A stretch of DNA of 33,642 bases from a virus. Of this stretch, positions 6,699 through 13,534 are shown piece by piece (the first letter of the stretch is position 1; each line of letters opens with the position of its first letter). Below the pieces are notes generated by a model. The model was not told where the DNA came from, ran no database searches, and was given only the letters and a program-made list of their open reading frames with translations. Where the stretch lies: IMG/VR virus record IMGVR_UViG_3300043429_000899, positions 1 to 33,642 of that record, one strand, 5' to 3'. Both the position numbers and the translations under genes were made by a program.

Positions 6699-6874
6699 AA
6701 TTCACCTACTTATTACATCTGCGAACACCGAAAAGTCCTAGTGCCAAGCGCTGGGAAGTTCCGTCTATCAAGGCAGGCCGCGAGAAAGCGGATAAAGTCC
6801 GCGCACCGGCGAATTCAGAATTCTGGATTGGTTGTTATCTTGATGGTGTTCTGTACAAAACTTATCCTGCTTGA
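6695..6874 (+). CDS. small hypothetical protein, 59 aa
   Basis: ATG 6695 overlaps the upstream TGA. Basic N-terminal half (HLRTPKSPSAKRWEV) and a C-terminal strand pair (FWIGCYLDGVLYKTYPA). No family recognised; coupled position and codon use support it. Confidence 0.6.
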   Translation: MKFTYLLHLRTPKSPSAKRWEVPSIKAGREKADKVRAPANSEFWIGCYLDGVLYKTYPA

Positions 6875-6886
6875 CGGAGAATGATG

Positions 6887-7090
6887 ATGGACAACGAACC
6901 GAACTGGTGGGGTTATCTACACGCAAACGGCACCGTACAAGCAAAACCCGTCACATGGACTTATGCTGATGATGTTCTTGATGCAAAACAAAGTCCGTTT
7001 GTGAAACGAATCATGCTGGCATTTTCCGCAAAAGACCGCGATGATGCTCTGGCACAACTGAAAAAATGTCTCATTGAGGAAAACAAATGA
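6887..7090 (+). CDS. small hypothetical protein, 67 aa
   Basis: Three ATGs in a row (6881, 6884, 6887) follow GGAGA; the last has the best spacing. N-terminal Trp-rich strands (NEPNWWGYLHANGTVQ) are followed by a helical C-terminus (DRDDALAQLKKCL). Unknown function. TGA overlaps ATG 7087. Confidence 0.6.
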   Translation: MDNEPNWWGYLHANGTVQAKPVTWTYADDVLDAKQSPFVKRIMLAFSAKDRDDALAQLKKCLIEENK

Positions 7091-7356
7091 AAATTTACAA
7101 ATACGGACTCACACTGAAATCGATGCCAACCGTTGGTAATTACTTCAACGCAACGGCAGAAATGCCACAGAACGCGGTGATATTGCACATACACGAACAA
7201 CACGGACAAATTTGTATTTGGGCGGAAGTAAGTACTGATGAAAAATTTGAAATACGCGAATTTTATGTCGTGCCTACTGGCGGCGATACTTCACCCGACT
7301 GGATTTACCTTGCCACGGTTCACAACGATGGACTTGTCTGGCACATTTTCGAATAA
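7087..7356 (+). CDS. DUF7352-like small protein, 89 aa
   Basis: MKIYKYGL, a segment MPQNAVILHIHEQHGQICIWAE, a PTGGD loop and the ending HNDGLVWHIFE fit the small beta-rich family annotated as DUF7352 in phages and bacteria, of unknown function. Length is usual for the family. ATG overlaps the upstream stop. Confidence 0.7.
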   Translation: MKIYKYGLTLKSMPTVGNYFNATAEMPQNAVILHIHEQHGQICIWAEVSTDEKFEIREFYVVPTGGDTSPDWIYLATVHNDGLVWHIFE

Positions 7357-7365
7357 CGACAACTC

Positions 7366-7394
7366 TTGCAATAATCAAAAAAGTCTGTTATGAT
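7366..7394 (+). promoter_or_regulatory. sigma70-type early promoter
   Basis: TTGCAA (7366-7371), 17-base spacer, TATGAT (7389-7394), followed by AGAGGAG and the ATG at 7419. Confidence 0.65.
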
Positions 7395-7418
7395 ATTCCT
7401 GAATCAGAGGAGAATATT

Positions 7419-7583
7419 ATGATTGCTTATGTCGCACGAAATCACAACGGAAAACTTGTCGCGTGGAATCAGGACTTTAATACAATTCTGAAAGAAGCTC
7501 GTTTCTATGAGTGGGCGACCGATAACGAAACCTACATCGGAAAAGAAGAATTCGATGGTGAACCCGTCTATAGCATTCACTAA
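7419..7583 (+). CDS. small hypothetical protein, 54 aa
   Basis: ATG 7419 follows an AGAGGAGA site behind its own promoter. The product begins MIAYVARNHNGKLVAWN and ends EFDGEPVYSIH; beta-rich around one helix. Monocistronic unit. Its TAA stop is the first triplet of the conserved TAAGTCATTGATT element. Confidence 0.6.
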   Translation: MIAYVARNHNGKLVAWNQDFNTILKEARFYEWATDNETYIGKEEFDGEPVYSIH

Positions 7584-7652
7584 GTCATTGATTTCCTTGA
7601 TGAAAAATAGTTGCCCGATATGCTTGACAGTGTATCGGGTTTCGTTTATCCT
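7581..7652 (+). promoter_or_regulatory. repeat element + stem-loop + promoter cassette
   Basis: TAAGTCATTGATTTCC (from 7581) begins a motif repeated at 8885, 10281, 11862, 14521 and 28885. A stem CCCGATA/TATCGGG (7614-7620 with 7633-7639) carries the -35 box TTGACA (7624-7629) in its loop; TATCCT follows at 7647-7652 after 17 bases. The hairpin plus TTT could end upstream transcription while the same bases start the next. Confidence 0.75.
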
Positions 7653-7680
7653 GTCCTTGAACTGATAGAGGAGAGACCTC

Positions 7681-7875
7681 ATGAATAACGAAGAAATGAA
7701 AGCCGCTGGTCTGGCCTATTTTTATCTGTTGTCTTATGACAAACTGTACACCGGCGAAAAAGTCACGCGCACTTTCGATACGATGAATGAGGCTCTTGAA
7801 TTCATTCGCGAGAAACAAGATTATCTTGAGTTGTACAACAACTTCACTGTTCGTGCGTTGATTGAACGCGCCTAA
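7681..7875 (+). CDS. small hypothetical protein, related to the 6248 gene, 64 aa
   Basis: Starts at ATG 7681 in the leader ...CTGATAGAGGAGAG shared with two other promoters. Shares NEALEFI...LYNNF with the 79-aa protein at 6248. Likely a duplicated early gene that kept a promoter cassette. Function unknown. Confidence 0.7.
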   Translation: MNNEEMKAAGLAYFYLLSYDKLYTGEKVTRTFDTMNEALEFIREKQDYLELYNNFTVRALIERA

Positions 7876-7889
7876 AAAGGAGAAAGTCG

Positions 7890-8123
7890 ATGGTCAAACT
7901 GACTGCAAAAATGTTGAATGAGCGCCGAGTGCAAATCGTGAAGCACTATATCGAAGAAACGGTCGAAGGTGCGTTGTCTCGCGAAAACGAACTCGGATAT
8001 CGCACGGTATATCTGCGTGATATTCCCGATAATGTTGACCGCGGTATTCTAGAGAACGCTCTCTGGGGTGCGGGTTATGAAGTTGACACCACCGATGCGG
8101 TGGGTCTGGCAATCAGCTGGTAA
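7890..8123 (+). CDS. small hypothetical protein, 77 aa
   Basis: ATG 7890 after AAGGAGA. Helix-rich start (KMLNERRVQIVKHYIEE), then strand and turn segments ending VDTTDAVGLAISW. The layout could be winged-helix-like (GILENALWGAGYEV), but this is speculative. Second gene of the 7624 promoter unit. Confidence 0.6.
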   Translation: MVKLTAKMLNERRVQIVKHYIEETVEGALSRENELGYRTVYLRDIPDNVDRGILENALWGAGYEVDTTDAVGLAISW

Positions 8124-8132
8124 GGAGAAATT

Positions 8133-8507
8133 ATGCAAGTAGATTATAAAATGGTGCCGATGGAACGATGTGACATTCTCTGGTGTTTTCTCAAGGCGCG
8201 TGAACTCGCCGAATCAGGAAACCCGTACAAACCAAATCACGGAATCTGTTTCAATGTGTATTCGATTGCTCGTGACAATTACGGCATGGACATGGAGTAC
8301 TCGTTCTTTGCAGACTTGTTCAAAGGTTGGAAACATCATTCCGGCAATCCTGCGTATCCTGTTCCCAAAGCGTACCGTGAAGCTGATGCGTGGTGGAAAG
8401 GCAAAGGTTATTCTTATCGAATGAATCTCCTAGACTACTGCATTGACCGTCTGGAAAATGATTATCCTTTACCCGAAGTGTTGATTATCGAACAAATTGA
8501 GGGGTGA
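8133..8507 (+). CDS. hypothetical protein, 124 aa
   Basis: ATG 8133 after TAAGGAG. Contains GICFNV, WKHHSGNPAYPVP and a YSYRMNLLDYC segment, a spacing I associate with a recurrent uncharacterised phage family. Several Trp and Cys residues but no obvious catalytic set. Third gene in the operon. Confidence 0.65.
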   Translation: MQVDYKMVPMERCDILWCFLKARELAESGNPYKPNHGICFNVYSIARDNYGMDMEYSFFADLFKGWKHHSGNPAYPVPKAYREADAWWKGKGYSYRMNLLDYCIDRLENDYPLPEVLIIEQIEG

Positions 8508-8508
8508 A

Positions 8509-8748
8509 ATGATGGATGCACAAACACAGCATATGCTCAAGATTGAGCGCGAACTCGATTGTTTCGGTCTCACCAAACACCAGATGAATCTTCAACTGGG
8601 TGAAGCGCTCATCATGTACACGCACCGGCAAATCGCGATATCTATGATGTCTGATGCTCAGGAAGAAATTGAACGCGGTCTGTTCAACAAAGCGCGCCAA
8701 ACTCTGAATCGGGCGAAGTGGGTGCTCTGTCAATCTAACGAGGTGTAA
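8509..8748 (+). CDS. helical protein, 79 aa
   Basis: ATGs at 8509 and 8512 follow GAGGGG. All-alpha, moderately charged, with two Cys. No family recognised. Linked to neighbours by short spacing. Confidence 0.6.
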   Translation: MMDAQTQHMLKIERELDCFGLTKHQMNLQLGEALIMYTHRQIAISMMSDAQEEIERGLFNKARQTLNRAKWVLCQSNEV

Positions 8749-8749
8749 T

Positions 8750-8887
8750 ATGGACAGTGAACATCAATGCGGTGAATGCGGCGGTGAAGCAGACTATGTT
8801 ATGACTTGCGGTATTGAACTGTGTGACCGTTGCACCCACACACACGAACTCAAGTATCAATGCGAAGTCTGGTGTGAACTGGAGTAA
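8750..8887 (+). CDS. small zinc-binding-like protein, 45 aa
   Basis: Contains CGEC, then CGIELCDRCTHTH, with another two Cys near the end (QCEVWCELE): seven Cys and three His in 45 residues, typical of a zinc ribbon or B-box-like knuckle. ATG 8750 follows AGGTG. Its TAA stop begins the second copy of the TAAGTCATTGATT element. Confidence 0.65.
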   Translation: MDSEHQCGECGGEADYVMTCGIELCDRCTHTHELKYQCEVWCELE

Positions 8888-8945
8888 GTCATTGATTTTG
8901 TTGACGAAATTGATGGTTGACAGGATTGCCGGAATCTCGTATCCT
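8885..8945 (+). promoter_or_regulatory. repeat element + promoter cassette
   Basis: TAAGTCATTGATTTTG at 8885 matches the element at 7581. The promoter is TTGACA (8917-8922), 17 bases, TATCCT (8940-8945). This copy lacks a clear stem-loop. It drives the unit beginning at 8972. Confidence 0.75.
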
Positions 8946-8971
8946 AATACAGTGATGGTAAAGGAGTGACT

Positions 8972-9142
8972 ATGAAAGTCTATGTTGTGTTTGAAGTTGA
9001 CTGTCATTCGATGTGGTTTCATGGAATTTACTCCACGGAAAAGCGAGCCGCGAATGCTGTCGCGAAGTTGAAACGGGAACGGTTAAAACTTTGGGGATAT
9101 GCCCCCGAATTCGAAATCAAAGAAAAGGAAATTGATGCTTAA
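8972..9142 (+). CDS. small DUF7336-like protein, 56 aa
   Basis: MKVYVVFEVD, a GIYSTEKRAANAVAKLKRE helix and a final charged strand resemble the short phage/bacterial family in which a sensor-like strand is followed by a 'YST..KA..A' helix (annotated DUF7336). The name is tentative. First gene behind the 8917 promoter; overlaps the HD hydrolase start by 8 bases. Confidence 0.6.
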   Translation: MKVYVVFEVDCHSMWFHGIYSTEKRAANAVAKLKRERLKLWGYAPEFEIKEKEIDA

Positions 9143-9653
9143 CACTAAAGTCGCCAATGCAATTGCTTATGCAGTAATCGCGCATGGCGAACAAAAACGC
9201 AAATACACTCACGAACCGTATGTTGTTCATCCGATTGCGGTTGCGGAAATGCTCAATGCTCTGAACATCGGCGCCACCGAGAATATGTTGTGTGCCGCGA
9301 TTCTTCATGATGTCATTGAAGACTGCGGTGTGACTGCGCAACAAGTCGAAGAGAAATTCGGTGCGGAAGTTGCAAAACTGGTCGTTGAGTTGACCAAAGT
9401 GACTGATGCAAAAGACGGACCTCGAAAGGTTCGCAAAGAAATCGAGCGTCAGCGCTTGAGCAAAGTCTCGCCTGAAGCACAAACTATCAAAGTTGCAGAT
9501 ATGCTTCACAATATGGAATCGATTGTTGAATACGACCCGAAATTCGCAAAGGTGTTCTTGACCGAAATGCGTGAGTTGGTCGAATCGATGAAAGAAGCGA
9601 ATCCGGTGATTGTGGAAATCGCAAACAAGAAATTAAACGAATTGGGATATTGA
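9135..9653 (+). CDS. SpoT/MESH1-like HD-domain hydrolase, candidate (p)ppGpp hydrolase
   Basis: Single HD domain, 172 aa, as in small alarmone hydrolases. The metal-site residues are all present at family spacing: H32 (in VVHPIAVAEML), H58-D59 (AAILHDVIED) and D122 (IKVADMLHN). The E62-D63 pair after HD is the ED motif used in hydrolysis by SpoT/MESH1 enzymes. Start at ATG 9135 with AAGGAA upstream; ATG 9099 would overlap the preceding gene. Inference: it removes the 3'-pyrophosphate of host (p)ppGpp (or a related nucleotide) and so blocks stringent shutdown during infection. No synthetase domain. Confident of family, less so of substrate. Confidence 0.85.
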   Translation: MLNTKVANAIAYAVIAHGEQKRKYTHEPYVVHPIAVAEMLNALNIGATENMLCAAILHDVIEDCGVTAQQVEEKFGAEVAKLVVELTKVTDAKDGPRKVRKEIERQRLSKVSPEAQTIKVADMLHNMESIVEYDPKFAKVFLTEMRELVESMKEANPVIVEIANKKLNELGY

Positions 9654-9654
9654 T

Positions 9655-10095
9655 ATGGGTGACAAAAAGAAATTGTTGATTAAATGCAAATCCTGCAATG
9701 TTGACATCGAAAGTGTGTTTTATGATGGCAAAAAAGATGAAGGTGTTACCATTGAAGAATCGAAAGTGAACATGGAAAAACTGTTTGCCGAACTGGAAAT
9801 CAAAGCGGCACAGTATGACGGCCACAAAATCCGCGTGGAGAGTTATGGTTATGAAGGCGGATGGGGTGTTGAAATGATTCTGTATCGTTGGGAAACCGAC
9901 AAAGAATACAACAAGCGTATCGAGAAAGAAGAAAAAGAACGGCGCGCCAAGGCGGAACGAGCGCGGCGCCGGAAATTGAAACTTCAAGATGAACTGCAAA
10001 AGGCACAAGATGAAGAAAAGAAACTCTTGAAGTCTCTGATTGACAAATACGGAGTACCTAAAGAATTAGACATCAACACTCAAGAAAAGGAGTAA
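9655..10095 (+). CDS. hypothetical protein with CxxC and C-terminal coiled coil, 146 aa
   Basis: ATG 9655 follows one base after the hydrolase TGA. An N-terminal CKSC knuckle sits in a short strand region; the middle (YDGHKIRVESYGYEGGWGVEMILYRWETDKEY) is beta-rich; residues 90-135 are a long highly charged Glu/Lys/Arg coiled coil. Co-transcribed with the HD hydrolase. Unknown function. Confidence 0.65.
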   Translation: MGDKKKLLIKCKSCNVDIESVFYDGKKDEGVTIEESKVNMEKLFAELEIKAAQYDGHKIRVESYGYEGGWGVEMILYRWETDKEYNKRIEKEEKERRAKAERARRRKLKLQDELQKAQDEEKKLLKSLIDKYGVPKELDINTQEKE

Positions 10096-10097
10096 TC

Positions 10098-10283
10098 ATG
10101 GGCATTTTGTTTATTATCATTCTCGCGATTTTTGTCGTTTTACTTCCGTGGTTGGCATTTTGGTCTATCAACCAACTGTTCGGTTTTGTGATTCCGTATG
10201 AACTCTGGAATGTCATTGCATTTTGGGTTTTGATGTTTGCTACGAATCTCAAAGTGAGTACGACTCGCGTAAAATCACGGTAA
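10098..10283 (+). CDS. small membrane protein, 61 aa
   Basis: ATG 10098 after AAAGGAG. Two hydrophobic helices (ILFIIILAIFVVLLPWLAFW and ELWNVIAFWVLMFATNL) with a basic C-terminus. Last gene of the 8917 unit; TAA begins the third copy of the repeat element. Confidence 0.6.
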   Translation: MGILFIIILAIFVVLLPWLAFWSINQLFGFVIPYELWNVIAFWVLMFATNLKVSTTRVKSR

Positions 10284-10350
10284 GTCATTGATTCCCTTGA
10301 AAAAAATAATTTCAAGGGAATCTTGCATTTCCTGATGGTTTTGTTATACT
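10281..10350 (+). promoter_or_regulatory. repeat element + stem-loop + promoter cassette
   Basis: TAAGTCATTGATTCCC at 10281 runs into a perfect 13-bp stem (10290-10302 with 10310-10322) with a 7-base loop. TTGCAT (10323-10328), a 16-base spacer and TATACT (10345-10350) follow directly. Terminator and promoter are back to back. Confidence 0.75.
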
Positions 10351-10376
10351 ATCCTTGTACTGAGAGAGGAGTTTCC

Positions 10377-10550
10377 ATGAATCGTCAAGAAATTATTCTG
10401 TTGATTTTCCGCCACGCGATTGAACTCGATTTTTACAATCCTGATTTGTATCGCAAAGTACGACTGATGAATGATGAAGAGTTGAAAAAAGAACTCGCTC
10501 GTCTCGAAAATCTCGCCGCCTACGGCGAATGTGAAGTTCCCATCTACTGA
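10377..10550 (+). CDS. small helical protein, 57 aa
   Basis: ATG 10377 follows AGAGAGGAG behind the cassette promoter. Helices MNRQEIILLIFRHAIEL and NDEELKKELARLENLA; the protein ends CEVPIY. Unknown function. Confidence 0.6.
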   Translation: MNRQEIILLIFRHAIELDFYNPDLYRKVRLMNDEELKKELARLENLAAYGECEVPIY

Positions 10551-10563
10551 TAGAGGAAAAACT

Positions 10564-10800
10564 ATGGCAATTATCAAACGACACGAACTGCCCGAACAGC
10601 GCCTGATTCTCGACCTTGATGGTCCTGATGGTAACGCATGGGTTCTTCTCGGTTACGCGAAGCGACTTCATGCTGACCTTGACCTTGATGTTCCCTATGC
10701 ACAAATTCGCGATGAAATGAAAGCGAGTGACTATAACAATCTGGTCAATGTGTTCGACAAATATTTCGGTGAAGCGGTTCTTCTGGTGCGAGGCGACTGA
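10564..10800 (+). CDS. small hypothetical protein, 78 aa
   Basis: ATG 10564 after AGAGGAA. Alpha/beta composition with an acidic core (LILDLDGPDGNAWVLLGYAKRL). It resembles uncharacterised small proteins of T4-like phages in the ILDLDGPDGNAW segment, but I cannot name the family. TGA overlaps the next ATG (TGATG). Confidence 0.65.
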   Translation: MAIIKRHELPEQRLILDLDGPDGNAWVLLGYAKRLHADLDLDVPYAQIRDEMKASDYNNLVNVFDKYFGEAVLLVRGD

Positions 10801-10997
10801 TGCAACTCAGCAGAGAAGTGATGAACACAATCGAACGGTCTTATTTGGTCGGCCGAGAACTCGGTGAGACATCCGAAGTCATTTACGAAAAACACGGTGT
10901 CAAATTGACCGTCAATCAACTGCGGGAAATTATCGACAACAATGAAGTCCGTTGGGACGAGAAAAACTTTGAACGAATTTCGGATTATTACGCTTGA
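10800..10997 (+). CDS. small helical protein, possible helix-turn-helix, 65 aa
   Basis: ATG 10800 overlaps the upstream stop. YLVGRELGETSEVIYEKHGVKLTVNQLREII has the spacing of a helix-turn-helix (residues about 14-45). Could be a small regulator; weak evidence. Confidence 0.55.
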   Translation: MQLSREVMNTIERSYLVGRELGETSEVIYEKHGVKLTVNQLREIIDNNEVRWDEKNFERISDYYA

Positions 10998-11013
10998 TAA
11001 AACGGAGAACACA

Positions 11014-11196
11014 ATGAAAAAATTTCTGAACACCTTGGGATTGGGACTGATTTTCTTTTCCTTCTTTCTGGTGGTTTTTAACATCACAATGGCGTATGAA
11101 CACGAAGTCAAATTCTTTTCTGTGCTTGGTATCGCATCGATGATTCTCGGTATGGTTCTGGCATATTTGGGTAACACTGACAAACAACAAAACTGA
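11014..11196 (+). CDS. small membrane protein, 60 aa
   Basis: ATG 11014 after ACGGAGAAC. Two predicted membrane helices (LGLGLIFFSFFLVVFNITM and FSVLGIASMILGMVLAYL) with a short periplasmic or cytoplasmic loop. Unknown role. Confidence 0.65.
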   Translation: MKKFLNTLGLGLIFFSFFLVVFNITMAYEHEVKFFSVLGIASMILGMVLAYLGNTDKQQN

Positions 11197-11209
11197 GGAG
11201 TATTACAAC

Positions 11210-11584
11210 ATGAAAACGCAAAAACTGATTGTCGCGGCCGCTCGGTCGGAAGTGCAAAACGCTAAACAGGCGGTCAAAGAAGCGCGGGAAAATCTGGCGC
11301 GAGCAAAAAAGATTTTGAAAGAAACGCGAGAAGAAGCGCGACTCGAAAAAAATCTGGCAAAACAAGTCCGGGCCGATGTCACGCGACTGCGCCGTGAAAA
11401 ACGCGAAGAAGCTCGCGAACAAAAACGAATCGCAAAGGAAAAGAAAGCGCAAGAACGCGCCGCCAAAGTACAAGCGCGAATCGAAAAAATGCAGGAGAAA
11501 ATCCGTGCATTGCAGGAAAAGAAAGTGACGAAAGTCTCTATCAAGGCGAACAAAAAAGTGAACAACAAAAGGAAGGTGGCATAA
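11210..11584 (+). CDS. Lys/Arg/Glu/Ala-rich coiled-coil protein, 124 aa
   Basis: ATG 11210 after TGAGGAG. Almost the whole chain is one charged helix (repeats of AREN/ARAKK/EEAR/KR) with a very basic C-terminus (KANKKVNNKRKVA). Likely an extended coiled coil that binds nucleic acid or membrane surfaces. Low sequence complexity makes homology searches unreliable. Confidence 0.65.
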   Translation: MKTQKLIVAAARSEVQNAKQAVKEARENLARAKKILKETREEARLEKNLAKQVRADVTRLRREKREEAREQKRIAKEKKAQERAAKVQARIEKMQEKIRALQEKKVTKVSIKANKKVNNKRKVA

Positions 11585-11585
11585 C

Positions 11586-11864
11586 ATGAAAATTTTGATT
11601 TTAGCCGTTATTGTTTTTTCGATTCTGTGGTCACTCAATTCGATTCGAGCATCATTGAAGACAGGTGCGCAAATCAACGAAATCATCGACCGGATTTCCC
11701 GAGTCGGAGATAATTCTTTTGAAGGTTGTAGCAAACGAATTGAATTACTGTCAGAACTGGCACCACGGTCGAATTTCAACAAACATCACAAGTCAGTGTT
11801 CTGGTTCAAAGACCCAATGGTGCATTACAGTGATGAAATTCGTGAACTGATGAAGGAACCGTAA
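11586..11864 (+). CDS. single-pass membrane protein, 92 aa
   Basis: ATG 11586 directly follows the previous TAA. The N-terminal hydrophobic helix (ILILAVIVFSILWSL) could be an anchor or uncleaved signal. The rest is polar with a basic, aromatic patch (NFNKHHKSVFWFKDP). Its TAA begins the fourth repeat element. Confidence 0.6.
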   Translation: MKILILAVIVFSILWSLNSIRASLKTGAQINEIIDRISRVGDNSFEGCSKRIELLSELAPRSNFNKHHKSVFWFKDPMVHYSDEIRELMKEP

Positions 11865-11933
11865 GTTGTTGATTTCCTTCTGAAAAATAAAACCGTTCGG
11901 ATGGTTGATTTCGAACGGTTTTTAGTTTATACT
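11862..11933 (+). promoter_or_regulatory. repeat element + terminator + promoter cassette
   Basis: TAAGTTGTTGATTTCC at 11862 is the fourth copy. A terminator-like stem AACCGTTCG/CGAACGGTT (11891-11899 with 11912-11920) is followed by a T run, and its loop contains the -35 TTGATT (11905-11910). TATACT lies at 11928-11933 (17-base spacer). Confidence 0.75.
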
Positions 11934-11962
11934 GTCCTTGAACTGATAGAGGAGTTTTCCTG

Positions 11963-12172
11963 ATGTGGAATCTTGAAGGAATGCGAATTTGTGGTGTTTA
12001 CTTAGGTGAACACGAAGTTGAAGGTGTTGTCGTTTTGAGTCGGGTCGCATACGGCGGTCGAGTAGTCCATACGATTGTTCTGGATGAACCCAAGAATATT
12101 TACGGAAATCTTCGTGAACGAGTGATTCTTGAACACGAAAATGTCCTTCAGGTCAAAGATAACAACGGTTAA
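11963..12172 (+). CDS. small beta-rich protein, 69 aa
   Basis: ATG 11963 follows the shared leader and GGAG. Strand-rich, Val/Gly/Glu-rich (EVEGVVVLSRVAYGGRVVHTIVLDEPKN). It could be a small beta-barrel (SH3-like). No family recognised. Confidence 0.6.
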   Translation: MWNLEGMRICGVYLGEHEVEGVVVLSRVAYGGRVVHTIVLDEPKNIYGNLRERVILEHENVLQVKDNNG

Positions 12173-12181
12173 GGAGAAAAC

Positions 12182-12601
12182 ATGGCATACATGAATCAGG
12201 TGAAAAAGGCGAAAATCGCCGCAAATCTGAAACCCGTTTTGAAAAAGTACGGCGTCAAAGGTACGCTCGCGGTTCGACATCATTCGACCATTGTTCTGAA
12301 CATCAAATCAGGTCCTATCGATTTTGTCGAGAATCATCTGAAAGCGTGTAAACATCAATACGCCGACCACCCCGAGCGTGCGCGATATGTTCGGGAAAAG
12401 AAATATCTCGATGTAAATCCCTACTGGTATCACGAACACTTTGATGGTGTCGCGAAACAATTCTTGAAAGATGTCATGGAACAAATGTACAGTGCCGATT
12501 GGTACGACAAAAGTGACATTCAAACTGACTATTTCAATACCGCCTACTATGTCGATGTGAATATCGGTAAGTGGAGCAAACCCTATGAGGTCGTAAAATG
12601 A
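12182..12601 (+). CDS. conserved protein, LPD29-like, 139 aa
   Basis: ATG 12182 after TAAGGAG. Motifs LKKYGVKGTLAVRHHSTIVLNI, SGPIDF and SDIQTDYFNTAYYVDVNIGKW are those of a widespread phage/plasmid family that I associate with the large-polyvalent-protein domain LPD29. Its role is unknown but it recurs on mobile elements, suggesting host interaction. TGA overlaps ATG 12598. Confidence 0.7.
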   Translation: MAYMNQVKKAKIAANLKPVLKKYGVKGTLAVRHHSTIVLNIKSGPIDFVENHLKACKHQYADHPERARYVREKKYLDVNPYWYHEHFDGVAKQFLKDVMEQMYSADWYDKSDIQTDYFNTAYYVDVNIGKWSKPYEVVK

Positions 12602-12765
12602 ATTTTAATCGAATCAAGGCAATCTTTGCCTGTCTCACCTGCACGATGGCAGTTCTGAATACGCTAGCGGTCGTATATATTAAACCGGTCGAAACACACT
12701 GGATTTTGTCCGCGATTATGTATTCTGTGGTAACAACATTTCTTTTAATTAAAATTGAGGACTAA
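12598..12765 (+). CDS. small membrane protein, 55 aa
   Basis: ATG 12598 overlaps the upstream stop (ATGA). Two hydrophobic helices (IFACLTCTMAVLNTLAVVYI and WILSAIMYSVVTTFLLI) and a short charged tail KIED. Coupled to both neighbours; unknown function. Confidence 0.6.
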   Translation: MNFNRIKAIFACLTCTMAVLNTLAVVYIKPVETHWILSAIMYSVVTTFLLIKIED

Positions 12766-12766
12766 A

Positions 12767-12979
12767 ATGTACAATTTCGACAAAGAATTTCAAAAATCCG
12801 AGCGCAGATTCAATTTCGTCTGGCGCCTTGCGATGGGCATCATTCTGTTTGTATTTCTGATGATGGGTCTTGGTTTCATTGGTCTGATTTACACAGGCGT
12901 AAATGCCGCCGATGATGTCAATGAACGCGGTCTGAAAGCTGTGCTTGAAGAAGTGTGGTGCGGTAAAGACGGCTGTTAA
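12767..12979 (+). CDS. single-pass membrane protein, 70 aa
   Basis: ATG 12767 one base after the previous TAA, with TGAGGA upstream. A charged N-terminus is followed by a membrane helix (LAMGIILFVFLMMGLGFIGLIY) and a polar tail with two Cys (WCGKDGC). The tail cysteines suggest an oxidising compartment or metal site. Confidence 0.6.
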   Translation: MYNFDKEFQKSERRFNFVWRLAMGIILFVFLMMGLGFIGLIYTGVNAADDVNERGLKAVLEEVWCGKDGC

Positions 12980-12997
12980 TAAATTCAGGCAAATAAT

Positions 12998-13026
12998 AAA
13001 TCCGTTGCACACAAAGCAACGGATTT
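12998..13026 (+). terminator. stem-loop, probable terminator
   Basis: A perfect 11-bp stem (12998-13008 with 13016-13026) with loop ACACAAA, between two genes. It is followed by GTGTTATGG rather than a strong T run. A -35-like TTGCAC lies in the stem and TATGGT follows at 13031, so it may be another terminator-promoter module, with a long 20-base spacer. Confidence 0.55.
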
Positions 13027-13062
13027 GTGTTATGGTATGCGTAATTTAACTAGGAGATACAA

Positions 13063-13338
13063 ATGAGTTTCTGGACAACTTACATTCTTGTCATTCTGGC
13101 GTTGACGCTGGCAGACATCTGTTGGACCAAATACTTTATGGAAACGGCAAACAAAAATGCCACATCCGCCGGTGTTTGGAGTGCGTTGATTATTCTTTGT
13201 GGTAGTTTTGCAACCGTGAGTTTCGTGAGTGACAAACGATTCATCACCGCGGCGATGATTGGTGCATTCTTGGGTACTTGGGCAACCATTACTTGGGATA
13301 AACGAAAAGACAAAGGAGAAAAAAGTGAAACTGTTTGA
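13063..13338 (+). CDS. membrane protein, 91 aa
   Basis: ATG 13063 after TAGGAG. Three hydrophobic helices (residues about 5-20, 37-55, 62-78) and a basic tail KRKDKGEKSETV. Overlaps the next gene. It heads a membrane gene cluster that ends with the SPFH protein, so the products may act together. Confidence 0.65.
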   Translation: MSFWTTYILVILALTLADICWTKYFMETANKNATSAGVWSALIILCGSFATVSFVSDKRFITAAMIGAFLGTWATITWDKRKDKGEKSETV

Positions 13339-13534
13339 TGTGGTGAAATATGTGGTAGGTGTGATACTTTTGTTCGCGCTCTACTTTTTGGCAGTACCCG
13401 CTCTGATTTCCGCTAAGAGCACTGTCGCGGTTGTGGCAGGGGTATTTTTGATTCTCGCGGGTTTTGCAATGTTGTTTAAGTATATTTTTGAACTGTTATC
13501 TGACGAAAAGGAAAAAAATGATGGAAGGTTTTAA
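13325..13534 (+). CDS. small membrane protein, 69 aa
   Basis: GTG 13325 is chosen because AAAGGAG lies just upstream; a start at 13259 would overlap the previous gene deeply. Two membrane helices (VVKYVVGVILLFALYFLAVPAL and VAVVAGVFLILAGFAMLFKYI), then SDEKEKNDGRF. It overlaps the SPFH gene, suggesting coupled expression and perhaps a shared complex. Confidence 0.6.
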   Translation: MKLFDVVKYVVGVILLFALYFLAVPALISAKSTVAVVAGVFLILAGFAMLFKYIFELLSDEKEKNDGRF

